Source: Apoda limacodes (taxonomy: Eukaryota > Arthropoda > Insecta > Lepidoptera > Limacodidae). From it: a stretch of 64,000 bases of DNA. The stretch is taken from positions 20,243,908 through 20,307,907 of the forward strand of contig OX291541.1 in NCBI GenBank assembly GCA_946406115.1, read 5' to 3'. Positions 59,940 through 64,000 of the stretch are shown here, one piece after another. A program made the position numbers and the translations under genes. Numbering within the stretch: the stretch's first letter is position 1; each line of letters begins with the position of its first letter. Below the pieces are notes generated by a model. The model saw only the letters and a list, made by a program, of their open reading frames with translations. It ran no database searches and had not been told where the DNA came from.

Positions 59940-60055
59940 CTAACCCGGGGACGTCGGCGTGTGCACGGACCTTCAGTCCATTTCCGTGGAGCAGTAATGG
60001 CTGCATCAGCCACACTGTACTAATCATAGAGAAAAAAACTCTCTCTTAGACCAGA
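59940..60055 (+). repeat. Possible LINE 3' end
   Basis: cccggggacgtcggcgtgtg, then cgtggagcagtaatggctgc and atcagcca followed by an A-rich end resemble the agcagtaatggctgcaacagcc motif at the 3' end of the Jockey element at 25286-25307, but with a different upstream sequence. Confidence 0.5.
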
Positions 60056-60569
60056 TAAAATACTTGCTACTTTATAGACATATAGTATATATTAATTAAG
60101 GACCGGGCCAAGAGCGTCCTCATGTGGACATAGCTTTTTGATAGGGTTGTGGTGGTGGTGTGGTCGTTAATTTTGAAAATATTTTTCCACTTTTGTTCAT
60201 TTATGTTTTAATAAAATTTACTATGTTTTACTAATCGGGCTCTTATTTACTTCCCTTATATTCTAAATGAAAAGCACATTGTTTACCTCGGGTGAGAGGT
60301 ACTATTTAGGCCCTCGAACTATTCTCCGTTCCTTACGATCCTAATGTAACAATCTACTATTAAACAATATACTAAACATTTTTTTTTTTAAAACAAGACG
60401 TATGAAAAAACACAAAATATCATCTTTAAAAAAGAACATTCGCATATTTTTTTTTAATTGGACAAATAGATGCAGCACCTAAACGAAATATCGTCAACTT
60501 GCGGTAAAATGTAAAACTAAGAAAGTTGTCAAATTGGACCTAAAAAGAGGCGTAATGTTTTTTTTTTGT
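60056..60569. other. AT-rich, no gene recognised
   Basis: A fragment starting ggaccgggccaagagcg (60101) looks like the beginning of a dispersed repeat. Confidence 0.35.
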
Positions 60570-60685
60570 AATACCACTAAGGTGGCAAACAAGCTTACGG
60601 TCCGCCTGATGGTAAGCGGTCACCGTGGCCTATGGACGCTTGCAACACCAGGGGTATTACTCGCGCGTTGCCCGACCCTTCATAA
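60570..60685 (+). repeat. ggtggcaaac family repeat, plus strand
   Basis: accactaaggtggcaaacaa, gcttacggtccgcctgatgg, taagcggtcaccgtggccta and gcgcgttgcccgaccctt are all present in order. Confidence 0.8.
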
Positions 60686-61184
60686 ATCTATTAACTTCTC
60701 TTAATATATAACATATCTTTTGGAAAATAAGTCAACATTAAAAAAATAAGTTAAACTTTTAGCTACATTGATTGTGTTAGTCACGTTTACTTCAATTTTC
60801 TATTTATGTAATTAATTTCAACTCTTCAACTCTGAGAACTATAACAAAGACACGATACCTGGGTTACCAGGTCACCATAAAGCAATGGCACAGATTACAA
60901 ATGACATCAATCTACAGATAATCGCTGATTTAAACTTCAGAACAATTACATTGTTTTATTAATTTCCTTGGTGGAAAAAATAATTGTACAAATGCAATAC
61001 TGCAAATCACAGAAATTAACGCCTTTTGATGATGCAATAAATTTTAAGAATTATAAGACATGATTCAGTTAAATCAAGAACAAGAATCTAAAGGAAAATC
61101 TTTTATAAAACCTTCGCATATAGCGTGCCACCTTTAGTAAAATTTATTCAATTGCATCAGAACAAGGATTTCTAAGGTACGAGA
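60686..61184. other. Upstream region of the CSP gene
   Basis: AT-rich DNA directly 5' of the promoter, without a recognised repeat. Any sensory-organ-specific enhancer would be expected here, but no specific binding site is called. Confidence 0.4.
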
Positions 61185-61218
61185 TATAAAAGGAAAGATC
61201 CCTTCCGATTGAATCAGT
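61185..61218 (+). promoter_or_regulatory. CSP core promoter: TATA box plus initiator
   Basis: TATAAAA at 61185-61191 lies 31 bp before the A of the arthropod initiator TCAGT (61214-61218). Transcription is predicted to start at 61216. The spacing is canonical, and a good splice donor follows 75 bp downstream. Confidence 0.8.
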
Positions 61219-61290
61219 GTTTCAAGTATTTATTCAGTGCAAACACTCTTACTGGTATTCTTTGGAGAATTTACAAGTTTTCATTTTGAA
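61216..61290 (+). other. CSP 5' untranslated exon 1
   Basis: From the predicted start at 61216 to a consensus donor (GAA then GTAAGT at 61291-61296). There is no ATG-initiated frame of length. Joining to the acceptor at 62376-62377 (actttcag) places only one base (A) before the start codon in exon 2. Confidence 0.7.
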
Positions 61291-61334
61291 GTAAGTATCT
61301 ACCTATGTATTTGTTTCGTTGAAGGTTTTCAATA

Positions 61335-61500
61335 GCTTAGTTGGAACTAGTGATTTCCTGCTTACTAAGGTGGGCTTGGGTTTGATTCCTGCAGAGAACA
61401 TACATATTTGTAATGAGCATGCCGTGTTTGTGTTTTCCATACATAATATTTATGTTTACAAGTATCAGTTATCTTATATGTACCAGCTTTTATAACCCAA
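61335..61500 (+). repeat. tRNA-derived SINE-like copy in CSP intron 1
   Basis: A B-box-like gggtttgattcctgcagaga is followed by acatacatatttgtaatgag and gtgtttgtgttttccatac. Similar in design to 38860-39010 but diverged. Confidence 0.5.
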
Positions 61501-61539
61501 TTATACGTTGCCTGCCCGTATGTAGCTGCTGCCATAACT

Positions 61540-61620
61540 TGCGATAGCAAACTTCATCGCTATAATCAAGGTTTTGCCGTAGGAATTTAGCGGAGGCGGA
61601 GCCGCTGGAAAAATCTTATA
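61540..61620 (-). repeat. RTE-like 3' tail scrap in CSP intron 1
   Basis: Minus strand: ttttccagcggctccgcctc, then aaattcctacggcaaaacc, the usual start of the tail. Confidence 0.55.
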
Positions 61621-61869
61621 TTAAATAAACCGGCCAATGGAAATATACAGTAGTTTTTAAATTACTTTTACATTTATAGAGAAATGCCCTTAGTTGACAT
61701 ATAAGTTGTAACCGTTTGTCCCTGTTGTATTTTTTTCGTATTAGGTACGGTTTGTCGGTTATAGTTGTTGACAATTAAGAAAAGTTCCTTACATTCTCAT
61801 AGGAATCTGTGAATAAATGAATAAAAAATATATATAATTCAATATTTTACTTAGGAATAATTATTTTTT

Positions 61870-62212
61870 ATACCACTAAGGTGGCAAACAAGGAGGTAAG
61901 CAGTCAGCGTAGCCTATGGACGCTTGCTACGACAGGGGTATCACTCGCGCGTTGCCGACCCTTCAAAAACTAATAATTTCTTTCTTGAAGAACCCCATAC
62001 TCTAGTACATAACGAAACCTTGGCATCCTTATTCCACAACCCAAGCGTTCACGGGAGGAATTTTTTTGAAACCTCACAGTACGGGACCATTTCGATTCTA
62101 AAGTATGAAAATGAGTTTGGGGTCCTTCAAGAAAGAAGTTATTGGATTTTTGAAGGTTCGGCAACGCGCGAGTGATACCTCTGGTGTTACAAGCGTCCAT
62201 AGGCCACGGTAT
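61870..62212. repeat. Fold-back copy of the ggtggcaaac family inside CSP intron 1
   Basis: The left half reads accactaaggtggcaaacaa, gcctatggacgcttgctacg, gtatcactcgcgcgttgccg, acccttcaaaaactaataat, ttctttcttgaagaacccca. The right half, inverted, reads gtggcctatggacgcttgta, gtatcactcgcgcgttgccg, aaccttcaaaaatccaataa, cttctttcttgaaggacccc. Arms of about 100 bp therefore face each other across a spacer of about 110 bp. Other copies in the window (33893-34015, 60570-60685) contain only one arm. Confidence 0.8.
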
Positions 62213-62378
62213 AATTTACCCTACACAGGGTCATTGAATAAGGTGTTACCTAAAGAATCCAAAACCGGTAAAACCGATTTTTTTTAGCGTGGGAGGTACC
62301 TGGGGAAATGACGATTTATAGTATGAGATAGCCAATAAAAGTTTACTAACTCAGTTTTCTTGTCATATGACTTTCAGA

Positions 62379-63206
62379 ATGAAGCTCATCTTAATTGCTA
62401 TTCTTTCAACTATGTTCGTAGCAGTATGCTCTCAGAAGTACACTGACAGGTACGATACAATCAATTTGGATGAAGTCCTGAACAATAGGAGACTGCTCAT
62501 GGCGTATGTAAACTGTGTTATGAACAAAGGGAAATGTACACCCGAGGGCAAGGAACTTAAATGTAAGTTATTGGGGTAGGTTGTACATATTTTCGTATGT
62601 ATTATTTGGGATTAATATCAATTTAGGGTAACCACTATTTAAGTACCTAATACTTTGTTTCTAACAATTCATTTTTCTTTTTATTTGAGTTAGTAGTAGG
62701 TAGTTAGTAAATTAGCTGTTCGCTTGTCGTACAGTGTAACAGACTTTTCTGACCCAGTGTATGTTCGCTTGTGTCGTGTAACTTCACACTCTTTTAATAT
62801 GGTGACTGTAGTTTTGATTTTGAACCACCATGTCATAAAAGTTTGTTGTCCTGTATTCACATTAACAGAGTATAATGAAAATCATTGCGGATATCTAAGA
62901 AACTTCCGAACTGATTTAGTGCAACAAAATCTTCAACTTTAGAAGCTGATAACTTGCATACTTCAGAAAGACAGACTGAAGGCAGAAGAAACATATACTA
63001 ACAATAATTATAAATTCTCAGCTCACATCATAGAAGCGCTCCAAAATGGCTGCTCAAAATGCACGAATGCCCAACAGCAGGGGATGCGTCGCGTAATCAA
63101 GCATCTGATAACTTACGAACAAGAGTCCTGGAAGCAGCTAGTGGCTCTGTACGACCCTAACAACGTCTACACGCATAAGTACGAAAAGGAACTCCAAGCT
63201 TTATAG
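62379..63206 (+). CDS. Chemosensory protein (CSP, OS-D/A10 family), complete, two coding exons
   Basis: Coding exons are 62379-62562 and 63022-63206, giving 122 residues. The start is the ATG one base after the intron-1 acceptor; an upstream in-frame ATG at 62367 lies within that intron. Residues 1-18 (MKLILIAILSTMFVAVCS) are a signal peptide. The mature part opens with QKYTDRYDTINLDEVLNN, then RRLLMAYVNC. Four cysteines follow the exact family spacing C-X6-C-X18-C-X2-C (NCVMNKGKC, then GCSKC). Conserved CTPEGKELK, WKQLVALYDP and a C-terminal YEKEL complete the match. CSPs are small secreted all-helical carriers of hydrophobic ligands in sensory lymph and other tissues. The intron lies one base after the conserved Lys codon, as usual in this family. 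The donor is aaat/GTAAGT. No AATAAA was seen in the next 200 bp; ATTAAA is at 63436. Confidence 0.95.
62563..63021 (+). other. CSP intron 2
   Basis: 459 bp, phase 1. Donor GTAAGT at 62563-62568; branch-point word TACTAAC at 62997-63003; acceptor aattctcag ends at 63021. It contains the dispersed repeat at 62735-62850. Confidence 0.9.
62735..62850 (+). repeat. Dispersed repeat ttttaatatg-type, copy 3, in CSP intron 2
   Basis: cagacttttctgacccagtg, atgttcgcttgtgtcgtgta, cttttaatatggtgactgta, gttttgattttgaaccacca and aaaagtttgttg follow the order seen at 13925-14060. Confidence 0.6.
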
Positions 63207-63412
63207 ATGCTGAATAAGGATATTATGTTGACCTTTATATGTACTACGATTTTCGTTATTTTGATCCTACGCTTGAAAGAAATTAGGTTTAAATATTGAT
63301 TGTTTGTTGACTTATTGTGAGAACTGTTTAAATGCTCGTTTATAGTATTTAAATGCGCATTGTTTTGTTTACTTGAAATAATATTGACCGATTTATTTAT
63401 TTAATAGATTTA
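63207..63412 (+). other. CSP 3' UTR / downstream region
   Basis: AT-rich sequence after the TAG at 63204-63206. No canonical AATAAA seen, so the transcript end is not placed. Confidence 0.4.
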
Positions 63413-63679
63413 ATTCGGTTATCGGCGTGAAACTTATTAAATTATACTAACGAAGTTTGCTATTGTAAGCTATAGCTGTAGCAGTAATTTGCTTAAGCTC
63501 GTTTATAGTTATTCCCGCGGGAACTTTTTAATTTTTCGGGATAAAAAGTAGCCTATGTCCTATTCCAAGACCGTTATGTGTGCCAAGTTTCATCCATATG
63601 CGTTTAATGGTTGAAGCTTGATTGAGATTAACTAACATCCATCCAGACATACTTTCACGTTTATAATATTAGTAGGATT
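63413..63679 (+). repeat. RTE-like 3' tail downstream of the CSP gene
   Basis: aattcggttatcggcgtgaa, gttattcccgcgggaacttt, ttcgggataaaaagtagcct, atgtcctattcc, gccaagtttcatccatatgc and actttcacgtttataatatt, then agtaggatt, in family order. Confidence 0.7.
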
Positions 63680-64000
63680 GACCGGTTCATTGATTTCCTT
63701 ACAATATGTTTCAAAATTACTTTACTTTTTCCTGTTTTTATGCATTTTTACTGTCTTTGCTCAAATTATTTTAGTTGATGTTGCTATGCTCCGTTATTTA
63801 TATCAGTCGTTTTAATTATTTATTTGGATATGATCTATAGATTTATATGTTTTAACAAGTTATGTACCTTAACAAACCTTTTCCCTAAATACGCTGAAAG
63901 ATTGTCTGAAGGAAACTGCTTACAAGGCCGCCTTTAAATTTTAAATATTAATTTAGCTAAAATATATATTGTTATTTTATTTTATCTTGTATTAATTGTT
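63680..64000. other. AT-rich, no gene recognised
   Basis: Nothing seen up to the end of the window. Confidence 0.4.

Larger units (their letters stand above)
61291..62377 (+). other. CSP intron 1 (5' UTR intron)
   Basis: 1087 bp. GTAAGT donor; a perfect TACTAAC branch-point word at 62344-62350; acceptor tatgactttcag ending at 62377. The intron has gathered a SINE-like copy, an antisense RTE-like scrap (61540-61620) and the fold-back element at 61870-62212. Confidence 0.7.

Noticed and set aside
61924..62287. Three open frames on both strands in the CSP intron
   Set aside because: All arise from the fold-back repeat; the same peptide appears mirrored on the two strands.
62724..62942. Additional coding exon in CSP intron 2
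   Set aside because: The frame is largely a dispersed repeat also found at 13925 and 36625, and splicing 62562 to 63022 gives the exact family protein without it.
1..64000. CRISPR arrays, bacterial operons, rRNA or a new defence-type gene cluster
   Set aside because: No regularly spaced direct repeats with unique spacers and no multi-gene coding blocks; everything points to an insect nuclear genome dominated by transposon remnants.

Overview
The window is AT-rich animal DNA. The dispersed repeats (families recognised from memory as common in moths and butterflies), the long introns, arthropod TCAGT initiators and a textbook insect chemosensory protein point to a lepidopteran nuclear genome. 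It is gene-poor: almost all of the roughly 55 kb between the two recognisable host-gene pieces is old transposon debris. No bacterial-style operons, rRNA, functional tRNA or CRISPR arrays were seen.

Host genes. (1) Minus strand, 5297-5379: a single 83-nt coding exon whose translation carries the conserved amino-terminal signature of TRPM-family cation channels. The next TRPM exons were not found at lower coordinates, so they should lie left of the window, which makes positions 1-5296 TRPM intron. The upstream exon(s) lie to the right; a CpG-richer stretch at 18030-18480 is a speculative candidate for them. (2) Plus strand, 61185-63206: a complete chemosensory protein (CSP/OS-D) gene. It has a TATA box, an initiator, a non-coding first exon, a 1.1-kb first intron carrying a fold-back repeat, and two coding exons that join into a 122-residue secreted protein with the exact four-cysteine spacing of the family. 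(3) Two weaker candidates: a possible terminal exon at 370-536 (+) and a short ORF at 53943-54065 (-).

Mobile elements with coding remnants: an antisense non-LTR reverse transcriptase (10853-11575), an internally deleted mariner-like transposase (12541-13164), a 5'-truncated Jockey-type element with a perfect 12-bp target duplication (23727-25340), two short 5'-truncated copies with the same 3' end and their own duplications (35918-36067, 40086-40243), 3' ends of a CR1/Jockey-like LINE (2640-3150 and 28405-29140) and an RTE-type LINE tail (49085-49482) lodged inside another repeat.

Non-coding repeats: several copies of a family ending in an inverted GTTCCGTACC-like motif, one with a 312-bp internal triplication (32706-33709); RTE-like 3' tails; a family containing ggtggcaaacaagc; tRNA-like SINEs; and several candidate MITEs or fold-backs (8434-8532, 26955-27094, 36980-37292, 46012-46501, 57032-57453, 61870-62212). 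A 200-bp sequence occurs twice, without visible difference, at 10421-10620 and 47655-47856. No unequivocal new functional system was recognised. The most interesting items are the compact CSP gene with its hairpin-carrying intron, the isolated TRPM exon, the identical repeat pair and the previously unnamed MITE candidates.
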